Virus record (IMG/VR): IMGVR_UViG_3300017740_000007
Location: 1-52,639 of that record
Direction: 5' to 3' (one strand)
DNA from: a virus
DNA length: 52,639 nt
The notes beneath the pieces were generated by a model, which saw only the letters and a list, made by a program, of their open reading frames with translations, was not told the origin of the DNA and searched no databases. A program made the position numbers and the translations under genes. Positions 28,801-36,198 of the stretch are shown here, piece by piece (position 1 is the first letter of the stretch; the number at the start of each line of letters is the position of its first letter).

Positions 28801-30778
28801 AATTTGAGGGGTCAGCAACAAAAGCAGACTCTCCTTCTTCTGCAACACTAAATCTAGTTTCACCTTCTAGGTTACCCTCTAAATTATCTATATCTTGCTG
28901 AAGTATTTGAGATGCTCTTTCATCAACCATTTCATTGGTCAATTCGTATTCTTTAATACCTTGTTCAGCCATCTCATTTTCCATTTGCTCAATGGCTCTG
29001 TCTTGTAATTCTAATTTTTCATCAGGAGATAAAGCATTATATTCTTCTATACTTGATTTAACTGATTCAGCTACATCAGATACAACTTGTTCTGTTTCAG
29101 CAGCCGCTTCATCAGCTAGTTGGTTTTCTTGTAAGTCTACTATTTGTTTTTTTAAATCAGCAATTTTTTTCTTACCCGTTACTGTACCTAATACTCTACC
29201 CTCTAGTTCTTGAACCTGTCTTTCTAAATCTACAATAGCATCCACCGTTGGACCGTTTAGGTCAGGGTTTGCCGCCATAACAGATTCCTTAGTTCTACCT
29301 GCTAGAATTTTATCTTGTAATTTTTGTGCTCTACCTTCAAAGTCATTATCTATTTGTATTTTAAAATTAGGAGCGGTTAATTGCTCATAAGTCATACCAT
29401 CAATAACTTTATCTATTTCTTCTACAGTAGCTTTCTTTCCGTTAATTTTATATTTAGGGTTTTGATATCTAACTGCAATTAAATCCTTTACAGAACCCGG
29501 TGCTTCAGCAATACCTTCTAGTAGTATCTCACCGGTATCAAATTCTTGTCCTTGCTCACCGTATATATTAGTAGCTGCAATACCTGCGGTTTCACCAATA
29601 GAACCACCTACTGATTCAACTCCCATAGCACGACCAATTGCTTTTCTTTTTAATGCTCTTGATGCAGATTTAGTTCCTGCGGCACCTGCTTTTGTAAGTA
29701 ATGGTTTTGCTACCTTACCACCTAATCTACCTGTTAATGCATCTATAGTACCGATTGCCATACCTCTTGCGATGGCATCAAATCTTAGTTCATCAACAAC
29801 CTCTTCATTAGATAGTAATTCTCTTACGTTATCTGCAGTTAATTCTTTTCCTTGAACTTCAAGTCTTTCTTTTAATAACTCTCCATAAGTTAAACCTGTT
29901 TCTAAAACTGTACTAGCTGCGGCAAAAGCATAAGGTAAACTAGCTGCGGCACCTGCAACTGCACCCGGTGCTGCTCCAACACCACCTGCTAATGCACCTG
30001 TACCTGCACCATAAGCAGTACCTGCTGCAATAACTGCACCTCCTGCTGCTGCTGAATCTTCATTAGCCATAGCCGAAAAAGAACTAGCTAATACTTCAGG
30101 AATAACACTAGGGTTTAATACGAGTCCCTTTATTGTTCCCCATACACCCTTACCTTCTTCTTCATAAATTCTTTGATAATCTTGCATTTCATCAGAAGGA
30201 CCTAATTGAGTAGCCTTTTGACTTTTAGCTATAAATTCTTGTATGTCTTCATAGGTAGCAGAAGTACCACCCATAAGTAAATCGTTACCACTTTCTGCAA
30301 TCTGACCATTTTGAAAACCGGCATCAATTGAACGAGCCATATCATCAATAAAATCTCCTACACCTACAGGACTAATAGCATCTATACCCCTTAGTATATC
30401 GCCAAATGTTCCTTGAAAGTAATCAACCTCCTCAGAAACGGGAGACGGTGAAGTTGTAGCATTTGATGTGCCATCCGAAAAACTTGAAACGAAATCCGGA
30501 GAATCTTTTTTTTTTAATGAGCCTTGCTCAACATAAGATTTAAATTCCTCTACACCATAGCGGTTTACTAAATCTCCTTCAGAGTAAACTTTACCATTAG
30601 GTGTTTCATAAAAATGACCACCATCTTGAAAATTTAATTCAGGTGTTTCTTCTTCTACAAATTCAGTTAACTGCCCTTCGTTTACAAGTTGGTCAAACCC
30701 TTCATCACCATATCTTTCTAGTGCTTCTGATTGACTAATCTTATAACCATTGGGTGTTACATAAAAAATTTCATCCAT
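22859..30778 (-). CDS. Giant ejection-type virion protein with zinc-peptidase motif (polyvalent protein)
   Basis: At 2639 residues this is the largest gene. Residues about 1-92 hold two copies of a short module (YVTPNGYKISQSEALERYGD; YETPNGKVYSEGDLVNRYGV). Residues about 240-300 are an Ala/Gly-rich membrane-active segment. Around 1131-1135 HEFGH with downstream REEALVEMM (1181-1189) gives a zincin metallopeptidase motif inside a domain common in phage polyvalent proteins. Long helical stretches follow (about 1380-2000). Another hydrophobic region with TTFLIYEFVTARTG lies near residue 2330, and the tail is Gly/Ser/Phe then Lys-rich. Such proteins are stored in podovirus heads and ejected with DNA. 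The peptidase could mature the virion or attack a host protein (inference). Confidence 0.85.
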   Translation of the reverse strand: MDEIFYVTPNGYKISQSEALERYGDEGFDQLVNEGQLTEFVEEETPELNFQDGGHFYETPNGKVYSEGDLVNRYGVEEFKSYVEQGSLKKKDSPDFVSSFSDGTSNATTSPSPVSEEVDYFQGTFGDILRGIDAISPVGVGDFIDDMARSIDAGFQNGQIAESGNDLLMGGTSATYEDIQEFIAKSQKATQLGPSDEMQDYQRIYEEEGKGVWGTIKGLVLNPSVIPEVLASSFSAMANEDSAAAGGAVIAAGTAYGAGTGALAGGVGAAPGAVAGAAASLPYAFAAASTVLETGLTYGELLKERLEVQGKELTADNVRELLSNEEVVDELRFDAIARGMAIGTIDALTGRLGGKVAKPLLTKAGAAGTKSASRALKRKAIGRAMGVESVGGSIGETAGIAATNIYGEQGQEFDTGEILLEGIAEAPGSVKDLIAVRYQNPKYKINGKKATVEEIDKVIDGMTYEQLTAPNFKIQIDNDFEGRAQKLQDKILAGRTKESVMAANPDLNGPTVDAIVDLERQVQELEGRVLGTVTGKKKIADLKKQIVDLQENQLADEAAAETEQVVSDVAESVKSSIEEYNALSPDEKLELQDRAIEQMENEMAEQGIKEYELTNEMVDERASQILQQDIDNLEGNLEGETRFSVAEEGESAFVADPSNSEAITEEMNQMDEAEVNFTNPTGETTTTVNPFEDSNSSTNLNEDEINDLGFESQDDMVGTIEEFNGIPMITGVSDIAAGGTIKDSRGNDMNAKGGLMFNALAKVKAAWAGVAKDKSQGQYDNAVKLYQKNKDLFDRLWDEGRLPKGHIPMAIVRMGNDAVNSNELVYRYLSPEINAQSQENQRAALLELVSDLNNKAGKFGKTSKLIQFIEDKNINTLGQLMDEVVADANARAKGDVKNTLTLDERAELFGFITSPETTKSVQKSKDGSISNRMLNALYNGTDGKGAENFLAKNIYQAIGEPSMMKTNKGDVVSIVGIDVLDGGVIDIDHPNYGSGPKGRLIKLIKNPTSGMDVFPEWKVKSNRVFKKDKKGRLPSQRNVASQTMGTAPSDNAFQGASVQTEGITDMQQLAAKFRFAFPGVTVVATQQEFDAMLKEPGVRTKVSKGKTILGMTKDGKVFINPDQASLGTPIHEFGHIWIDFLRSKASGRKGTKLLERGLKLIEGTPELKAAIEKYGDNKLAREEALVEMMANKGETIVNAAKKSRFKEWMNATFKYIKEKFTTLEGLKTKEIESMSLEDFINTGLADLFAGKAVDAKSKIKFDAAKESQGMMPRFSLGDDVAAFIKDARGQGISEVAIRTVLNRRGVAQEDIVVAFEKAGPKANQKSKVSEKFAKGFDRVMGEIDGIVEKVKARNTKESTSPTKIFNAALEYLKGTRLYKDSTDVQREKMIRELRKRFGQKEKKAPSAKRLLFGKINPKTITLTEKQALAEQIKSLNRGAKNAIQAFVEASRQLAQQIGEMAQQGKITSKQASAIIKRFTKVNMLSEASIDSFVEYMRRVFKNANYAQEVAVANKQRKQALKNVRTKIGIADAINTQLNRIFSMKASLIPESVFQEYIDLVTEFGERKAILNPSAVAEVEKITERILEAVDVEYSKVPELQEKYSAFENKVVDKDGKVDYAKTIKAMLNDGIIDEIDLEVMQKYKNEILPKKQKVEKTEAEIEAERQEVIANIKKLPALKISELPSKFERKVAAMFESLINNIEAIENLSLEDLKQIDKLYNNINNGYTPHLVQVMNEKMDAQLKGKELAGGISGSKLLPVTKMYAKFKSIFTRKGSVLEAIRRNPLFYVDQVFGNFKSKPIFNTLFNPSAKAKELFTSQFKRLRGKIDAAEAAVAKSFKQNPNKTLMSKFKQMVYMIQLEHDSNLGNPETRHQAAAYIKKTIEAIDTDKTTFSQQDSEMLAEILEKFTDKETGEINLEKLYNSFNEAEKNSIKVIQEVNSELGPMAVQTASIIRGTGIKPRNNYVHLNVVTDRGLDPNSNESFIQQYMNGLRGSTKAKSLIKREGVVSALNFDVYASATRGAKGVLLDFHMTEPIRTARRTLNVAEQRLKGDKARMDSKDREKFNAIRDAYEEVVENMLTTAYQQTTIAEEAMNWLKKNGYRAILASSTRWIAELTSNAAFAMITNPVAFVKGSKFGVKFLNSDAAPKAMENLKSKQTNRIYPNEDMSGRMIDTNIMKESEGIKGGRAMGRFKNKLVQIWNRSGKKYQSGVATLADGLISTPDKIVMRPMWFGSFASEFKKITGIEPDMDKIAANDSKYMADNAEALAKATEVADETSVMTGSTANPFLGILKGTRKPGDSGFKTAFNAFNTFMTTFLIYEFVTARTGIVNAIGRGHLSKRKGAALLAGSTTRMIMYTMMAQVLGEALASIAGEEEEPKDLEKKLGQAVASSMLGLIVGRDFGNATKAILNMGIEEFNKEFLDFLRDGEYDVYKDGLSYQVVPKNKDGRGSSLGDILTNMAASLGPAVKTADFIVKKATSAPKKTVEAQERQEDELMYRLPLELLGNSGFIPMYKDVRRLVLRSLYGEMNKKQAQERKAAAIEKEKLGNYSSRSEMKRYNYRLWYDTFGPNSPDYESEQQKKEQKRREAELNRLLKDKEMNYTSGSSFGSGSFGSGDGFGKKKRKKKGKDTFGSQKFGN

Positions 30779-30790
30779 AGTTCTTTTCTA

Positions 30791-32791
30791 TTAACAATTG
30801 ACCTGTAGTCCTGTTGCAAGTTCTTCTTTCTTACCATTAACACAAGGACCATACTTACCTTGACCACCTGTAAACTTTTGGTCTCTTGCTAGGGTTTCTA
30901 TTTGCTTAGTTTGTTTCAACACATAAGTCAACCACTTCTCAAATCTTTGTTCTTCTTCTAGTGCATTAGAATCTATATTAATATCTGAATCTAAATCAAA
31001 CTCCGCAGGATATTCTGCATTACCTTTCCAACCATCTATAGTTACACGGGTATTATCCGTTGTTCCAATTCCTGTCGCTACCGCTTTAAGACCATACTTA
31101 CTATATCTATCATTTAAAGCTTTAGCTACTTTTTTATCACTTTGGTCTAAGAATGGTTCCTCAGTACCCATACTGCCCGTAACCTTAGGGAATCCTTTTT
31201 TAATGAATGAACTCACCTCTGTGTCAAATCTTCCTTGGTTACCTTGTCTGTTTGCTCCTGATTCTCCGAAGTCTGTGTTAAGAGGCTTACTGTTACCGTC
31301 AGCATCTTTAATAAATCCTCCTGCATTTAATGCTTTTGTAGGGTCATCAAGACCTGTAATCTCATTACCTAGTATTGCCCAATCTTCATCACTAATATCC
31401 TCAGTGAAATCAATTCTTCTATTTTTAACAGGGTCAGTATATACAAACTCTATAGACAATCCATCAGTTGATGGGTTAACACCAATCAATCCTGCCGCTT
31501 TACCTTCCGCAGTACCAATTAAAGATTCAAAAGAAGCAACTCTTTCGTCAGCCGTTTGACCTTTAATAGAGTTCCAAGTTCTTTGAATATTTTCTTTAGC
31601 TTTATCCTCTCTTTTATCATCTCTAACATCTTTAGGTGCATATGTAGGAGCATTGTAATCTTTAGGTGCAGCTTTGTATTCTTCTGTTTTATCTAACTGC
31701 ATACGAAGCTGAACTTTCATTGCCTCTTCTGCTTTAGCTTGTTGCTCATCGGTAAGTTCTGCTTCAAGCTTACCGTTGTTATTTACCATTAATACCTTCA
31801 GAGGGTCTGCTGCGGCTTCCTTAGGGTCCATTGTTGGAGTATACCCATCACCTTGCAAGAAATCTACAAGCACTGATGCTGCAGAGTTGTCTCCAATACC
31901 TAATTGACTCTTAACAAAACTGTCTTCTGCTTTTTCATACATAGACATAACCTTTACATCTTCAGGTTTGATTCCTGCTTTTTTAGCAATCACTGCAATT
32001 TGTGCATCAGTTAGGTCTGCTAATGAACCAAAGCCTTCTCTTTTTGTAATATCTGAAACCTCGGTCACTAAACCATTGGCTCTATATCCACCCATTTTTC
32101 GTTGAACTTCTTTATCTACACCTAATGATTTGGCATATTCATCAACTGTACCTATTACATCATACTTGGTGTAAGTTCCTTTAATTCTGTTCTCTAAGTT
32201 TTGAACAGTCATTAAGTTATTTTCGTCAGGTATTCTTGGACCATTCGGATTGTTAGGGTCAGGTATCATTTTAGCCATAGACATAATACCTGTTTGTGGA
32301 TTTATAATAAGTTTACTGTCTTGGAAATTTCCAAAGCCTTCAACTAATCCCATAGACCAATTCTGTATTTCTGAAGCTTGTTCTCCAACAGGAAGGTTGG
32401 AGTTATTCATAGCCATTTTTCTTTTGTACTCAGCATTATAATTTTCAAACAAACTAAAAGCTTGGTCAGTTCCATCAACTAAATTTTGTCTAGTAATGGT
32501 ATATTGTCTTGGGTCTAATTGTCCTGATTTTAAAAGAGTTTCCTGCATCAACATAACCTCTTGCAAATCAGCACCTGCATTTAAAGCGAATTCATTTAAC
32601 TGTGTATTTTCTCCTTGAGGTATATTGTTTAATACCTTTTGCATTTCACGAGTAGCTGCATCAATTGCACCTTTTTTCTCCTCACGAACTCTGTTTTCTT
32701 CTTTAAGAGTATTAGTTAAATTAGAACCTACTTCTGCCCAATTTATATTATCCTCTGCTTTTCTTTCAACGTATTTATATGCTGTTGCCAT
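30791..32791 (-). CDS. Internal virion (ejection) protein candidate, 666 residues
   Basis: A mostly helical, charged protein (VERKAEDNINWAEVGSNLTN, GAIDAATREMQKVLNNI) without signal peptide or membrane segment, ending CVNGKKEELATGLQVNC. It sits between an Ala-rich gp14-like protein and the giant ejection protein, the same order as ejection genes 14, 15 and 16 of T7-like phages. This suggests it is the middle ejection protein. Sequence similarity to T7 gp15 is not visible, so the assignment rests on order, size and composition. Confidence 0.7.
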   Translation of the reverse strand: MATAYKYVERKAEDNINWAEVGSNLTNTLKEENRVREEKKGAIDAATREMQKVLNNIPQGENTQLNEFALNAGADLQEVMLMQETLLKSGQLDPRQYTITRQNLVDGTDQAFSLFENYNAEYKRKMAMNNSNLPVGEQASEIQNWSMGLVEGFGNFQDSKLIINPQTGIMSMAKMIPDPNNPNGPRIPDENNLMTVQNLENRIKGTYTKYDVIGTVDEYAKSLGVDKEVQRKMGGYRANGLVTEVSDITKREGFGSLADLTDAQIAVIAKKAGIKPEDVKVMSMYEKAEDSFVKSQLGIGDNSAASVLVDFLQGDGYTPTMDPKEAAADPLKVLMVNNNGKLEAELTDEQQAKAEEAMKVQLRMQLDKTEEYKAAPKDYNAPTYAPKDVRDDKREDKAKENIQRTWNSIKGQTADERVASFESLIGTAEGKAAGLIGVNPSTDGLSIEFVYTDPVKNRRIDFTEDISDEDWAILGNEITGLDDPTKALNAGGFIKDADGNSKPLNTDFGESGANRQGNQGRFDTEVSSFIKKGFPKVTGSMGTEEPFLDQSDKKVAKALNDRYSKYGLKAVATGIGTTDNTRVTIDGWKGNAEYPAEFDLDSDINIDSNALEEEQRFEKWLTYVLKQTKQIETLARDQKFTGGQGKYGPCVNGKKEELATGLQVNC

Positions 32792-32800
32792 ATTATAATT

Positions 32801-33661
32801 TTATTCAGGTAGGTAATTAAAGAAATCCAATCCGTTTCTACCACCGGTACCTTGCATATACTGATTATAATTTTGAGAATATTGTTTGTTATTAAACAAC
32901 ATTGCTTCTTGTTGTGGATTTAGTTCTCTTTTAAATTGTCTAAATTGTTTGTTGGACATATTAGCAACTGAACCTAAATCTAAATTAGTAAATCCGGCAC
33001 CACCGGCTTCACCCATACTTTTAGATACACCACCATTTTTACCCATTACATTTCCAAACTTATCAAATTGTGCTTGGTCCATTTGCATACCACCAACTGC
33101 TGCTTTTTGTGCTGATTGGTTTTGCTTATATAAAGGAACCATAGATACTGCTTGACCTATAGTAGAAACCGCACTCTGTATACCTTGGTTTTTTGCTGCT
33201 TGTGCTGCTCTTTGAGCATCTGCTGCTTTCTGTTGATTACCCGCAACTTCTTCTAAGTCTAAAGCCACATCTAAATCTCTAAGTCTTGAGTCTTCTTCTA
33301 CAATTGCAGCTTCAATATTGGTTAATTCATCACCCATTGCGGCACGAGTTTGTGCTTGTCCTGCTTGTTGTGCGGCAAGAACTCTACCTGCAGTAGCTGC
33401 TCCACCTCTATCGCTTTCTACACCTGCTTCTAAAGCTTGTGCACCTGCGGCTAGGTTAGCTTCTCTCTCAAGTTCGTAACCTTCTTTTTTAATGGACATT
33501 TGTTCTGCAAAGTTAACTTCTAGTTTTCCTCTCGCTGCTTCCATTGCAGCATCAGCTTCTGCTTCTGCTTGAGCCTGAAGCTTTTTTTGCTGACCTGCTT
33601 GAGCAAACGACAAACCTGTTGATATTGCTCCAATTGCTAATCCTGCTATTGCTGCTGACAT
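32801..33661 (-). CDS. Internal virion protein, T7 gp14-like plan
   Basis: This 286-residue protein begins with a hydrophobic Gly/Ala run (MSAAIAGLAIGAISTGLSFA) and continues as a long Ala/Gln/Glu-rich helix (AEAEADAAMEAARGKLEV, RGGAATAGRVLAAQQAGQAQ). A Gln/Asn-rich C-terminus follows (NNKQYSQNYNQYMQGTGG). An N-terminal membrane-active segment plus long helices is the plan of T7 gp14 and its relatives, which form part of the channel through the host envelope. It precedes the 666- and 2639-residue candidates in the transcript. Confidence 0.75.
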   Translation of the reverse strand: MSAAIAGLAIGAISTGLSFAQAGQQKKLQAQAEAEADAAMEAARGKLEVNFAEQMSIKKEGYELEREANLAAGAQALEAGVESDRGGAATAGRVLAAQQAGQAQTRAAMGDELTNIEAAIVEEDSRLRDLDVALDLEEVAGNQQKAADAQRAAQAAKNQGIQSAVSTIGQAVSMVPLYKQNQSAQKAAVGGMQMDQAQFDKFGNVMGKNGGVSKSMGEAGGAGFTNLDLGSVANMSNKQFRQFKRELNPQQEAMLFNNKQYSQNYNQYMQGTGGRNGLDFFNYLPE

Positions 33662-34164
33662 AATTTTTTATTTTTTTTAATTACAGATGTAGGTAACTCA
33701 TTGAAATCTTCAGTAAACAATTCTTTTTCAGCTTCCTCCACTGTTTTTGCATCTGTTCTATATGTACATACCCATACACAATCTTCGTGCATATAAGCAA
33801 CTCTCTGTGTTCCTACTTCTGTTTGCACCACCATCGGTGCTTTTATTCTTTTTACCTCTGCCTTATCTGTTAAAATAGACATCTCACCACTTAAAAAAAA
33901 TGATGGATGATTTACTTTATGTATAAAGCTTAAAACCAACATTCCTTTAGGCATAAAAATTTCCCTAGTATAAATACCATCTTTAATATGGTGTTTAAGC
34001 GGCATAGCTTCTTGCATCTCAGGAGTGTGGTGCTTTACAGTTTCTTCAATTGAAAGCAATTGTCCTTTGAATTCATTAATCTTTTCCCACAATACTCCTC
34101 TGTTTTGACCAATAGTTTCCAAAACAGATTCAGGATTAGACTGTACTATTTGAACTTCATCCAT
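33646..34164 (-). CDS. Cupin-like virion-associated protein
   Basis: This 172-residue protein contains a single cupin-like beta barrel at about 65-145: YTREIFMPKGMLVLSFIHKV, NHPSFFLSGEMSILTDKAEV, then KAPMVVQTEVGTQRVAYMHE and CVWVCTYRT. His in IHKVNHP and in YMHED stand where cupins place metal ligands. Proteins of this type occur between structural genes of many phages with unknown role. It overlaps the gp14-like gene by 16 nt. A TATCTTTG box lies just upstream at 34172-34179. Confidence 0.75.
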   Translation of the reverse strand: MDEVQIVQSNPESVLETIGQNRGVLWEKINEFKGQLLSIEETVKHHTPEMQEAMPLKHHIKDGIYTREIFMPKGMLVLSFIHKVNHPSFFLSGEMSILTDKAEVKRIKAPMVVQTEVGTQRVAYMHEDCVWVCTYRTDAKTVEEAEKELFTEDFNELPTSVIKKNKKLCQQQ

Positions 34165-34171
34165 ATTGTAG

Positions 34172-34179
34172 CAAAGATA
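34172..34179 (-). promoter_or_regulatory. Leftward -7 box
   Basis: The minus strand reads TATCTTTG in the 21-nt gap before ATG 34164. Transcription from it would give an almost leaderless mRNA for the cupin-like protein and the ejection genes. Confidence 0.4.
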
Positions 34180-34185
34180 CTAATT

Positions 34186-34995
34186 TTAAGGGAATGATTT
34201 CATTACTTCAGACTCAACTGAAAATAACTCTATTTTACTTGTATTGTCGTTTGTTAAAGTAAATACACTATAGTGCCCTAAAATACCGTGAGATTCTGCA
34301 ACAGAATTTTTAATATATAAGATATACTCAGTTGTAGTTGGTGCAGGTACGGCTCCTACTATGGTATTATCCACAACTATTTCGTTTATACCTGCAGGTA
34401 AATTTACATTTATAGCAGTTACTTGACCTAAAAGAGAAGGGTTAGGATTTCCAAAGTAAACCATATCTCCAACAGAAATTATATTCCCTAAGTATACACC
34501 TGTTATAAAAGAAACAGTAGTTTCGTTTCCTGCAACAACTATATTTTGACTAGAACCAATACCATTTAAAGACCTTAATGCATACTGATTAGGATTTGCA
34601 GGAGATGTAAATGATTGTCCTGAGTTTCTAATAAAAGCATAAAAGTCTCCCTCTTTCTTTTCAAAGTAACTTGCTTCTATAAATCCTGTGTCTTGTTGGT
34701 CACTTGTTATGATTGCTCCCCAAGCATCATCTCCTTCTAAATTAATAGTTTTAAATAATTTATTATGTAAAGGTTCTTCATTAAAAACTGACTGCAATTT
34801 AGATGGGTAATTCACACCATAATATTGGTTCCTAGTTTCGTTAGTGTTATGACGGTAAAGATTACCCCTGTAAAACGTATAGAAGTAACTATTCATTCCC
34901 ATCATAAAATCAGGAACGTAAGAATAAAACGAAGGGAATCCTCCAACTCCCGGGTCGTATGATATAGTATAAGTACAATTATTTTGAGCAGCCAT
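34186..34995 (-). CDS. Virion protein candidate, 269 residues
   Basis: The protein is rich in Tyr, Phe, Asn and Ser with alternating beta patterns (TYTISYDPGVGGFPSFYSYV, DFMMGMNSYFYTFYRGNLYR). It includes a strand region that resembles tail-spike or baseplate proteins (FYAFIRNSGQSFTSPANPNQ). Such composition suits an exposed tail or fibre protein, and it lies between the Cys-rich candidate receptor-binding protein and the cupin-like gene. No enzymatic motif is seen. Confidence 0.65.
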   Translation of the reverse strand: MAAQNNCTYTISYDPGVGGFPSFYSYVPDFMMGMNSYFYTFYRGNLYRHNTNETRNQYYGVNYPSKLQSVFNEEPLHNKLFKTINLEGDDAWGAIITSDQQDTGFIEASYFEKKEGDFYAFIRNSGQSFTSPANPNQYALRSLNGIGSSQNIVVAGNETTVSFITGVYLGNIISVGDMVYFGNPNPSLLGQVTAINVNLPAGINEIVVDNTIVGAVPAPTTTEYILYIKNSVAESHGILGHYSVFTLTNDNTSKIELFSVESEVMKSFP

Positions 34996-35006
34996 ATATT
35001 AATTTT

Positions 35007-36182
35007 TTAAGGACAAGGTGGACAATGAACAGTGTCGTCACAAGCGTAAGCAACACCGGATTGAATTATTGAATCAAAGGTAGCACTATTTATTAAAGCC
35101 TGTACCGTTGCACATTTCTCTCCTCCTGAACCTGTTGCACCTTCTTTAAACTGAACAACATCACCTACACTAAATCCTCCGTATGTAGAATTTGATGCAG
35201 TCCATACATCTCCGTCACAACATTCTTGTAATCTATATCCATTAGGAACACAAGTTCCTGTGTTTATTACAACACCATTTTGAATTTGAATCCAAGGATG
35301 TGGTTCGCCTACTAAGTTTATAAATCCATCTGAAGCAGGTGTAACACCATTTTCATCAATAAATATCATATCATATAATGCAGGGTTTGTTGCAGTTCCA
35401 TTTATTGGAACGTGGTAATAACTTTGAGAAGGATTTAAATTACACTGTAAATCCCCTGTTGTAGTGCTTCCTTGAAAGCTAGTAAGTGCAGTAGGACACT
35501 GTACTCCTATATTCCATCCCGTTGAACCACAAGGTCCATAAACCTGTACCTGCATAATACTTGGAGAAGGAGTTGGTTTTGGTATTACCATCATACAATT
35601 ATTCGGAGCATTAGTTGTTAATTGATTACCTGTAGAGGTGATAGTAATAATTTGTTGGTTTCCTGTAGGAACAAATGCACCACCTATGTATTCGTCTTCA
35701 TTTAAAGTATAAGTACCTTCTATTGCTCCCGGAGTACCACCATTACAATTTGTTTGACTACCAATTCTACCAACAAAAGTTGGAACAGTTAAATCAGGAA
35801 CACCTGCATTGTTTGCTTGTAATACACCTTCAGTTGCTGAAACTAATTTATTATAGCTTGAACTATCATATGTTACTATGATACCATCAGGAATTGAAGC
35901 AGGATTAAATGTGACTATTGCGGCTCCTGTGTCAGTACTTGTTCCACCTAAGTCAATGTCAACAATAAATACACCTTGGTCTCCTGATGCAGCTATAGTT
36001 CCATCACAAGGTTGAGCACAAGTCCCACAAGTTTGTGCAGGAAGTAAAACACAATTTAATAATTGTCTGCTTACAACACCATCTGAATAAAATCCATCTG
36101 CCGCACAAGTAGTTAAGTCAGCATCATCAAATACAGATGTTGAGTTTGTTAGTGTTGTTCCGTCTAAATAGTATGTAGCCAT
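35007..36182 (-). CDS. Cys-rich surface (receptor-binding candidate) protein
   Basis: This 391-residue, Thr/Ser/Gly-rich beta protein has many cysteines (CGTCAQPC near 54-60, later CVPNGYRLQECCDGD). Its C-terminal module GGFSVGDVVQFKEGATG, then CATV, then SGVAYACDDTVHC is clearly related to one at the end of the 1614-residue tail protein. Two proteins sharing a Cys-rich end module point to a common attachment or receptor-binding role. The N-terminus LDGTTLTNSTSVFDDADLTT resembles exposed marine phage tail proteins. There is no signal peptide or membrane segment. Confidence 0.7.
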   Translation of the reverse strand: MATYYLDGTTLTNSTSVFDDADLTTCAADGFYSDGVVSRQLLNCVLLPAQTCGTCAQPCDGTIAASGDQGVFIVDIDLGGTSTDTGAAIVTFNPASIPDGIIVTYDSSSYNKLVSATEGVLQANNAGVPDLTVPTFVGRIGSQTNCNGGTPGAIEGTYTLNEDEYIGGAFVPTGNQQIITITSTGNQLTTNAPNNCMMVIPKPTPSPSIMQVQVYGPCGSTGWNIGVQCPTALTSFQGSTTTGDLQCNLNPSQSYYHVPINGTATNPALYDMIFIDENGVTPASDGFINLVGEPHPWIQIQNGVVINTGTCVPNGYRLQECCDGDVWTASNSTYGGFSVGDVVQFKEGATGSGGEKCATVQALINSATFDSIIQSGVAYACDDTVHCPPCP

Positions 36183-36198
36183 AATTTAATTTTATATT

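Noticed and set aside
22859-30778. Virion RNA polymerase inside the giant protein, as in crAss-like phages
   Set aside because: No DxDGD-type catalytic motif was seen in the translated sequence.
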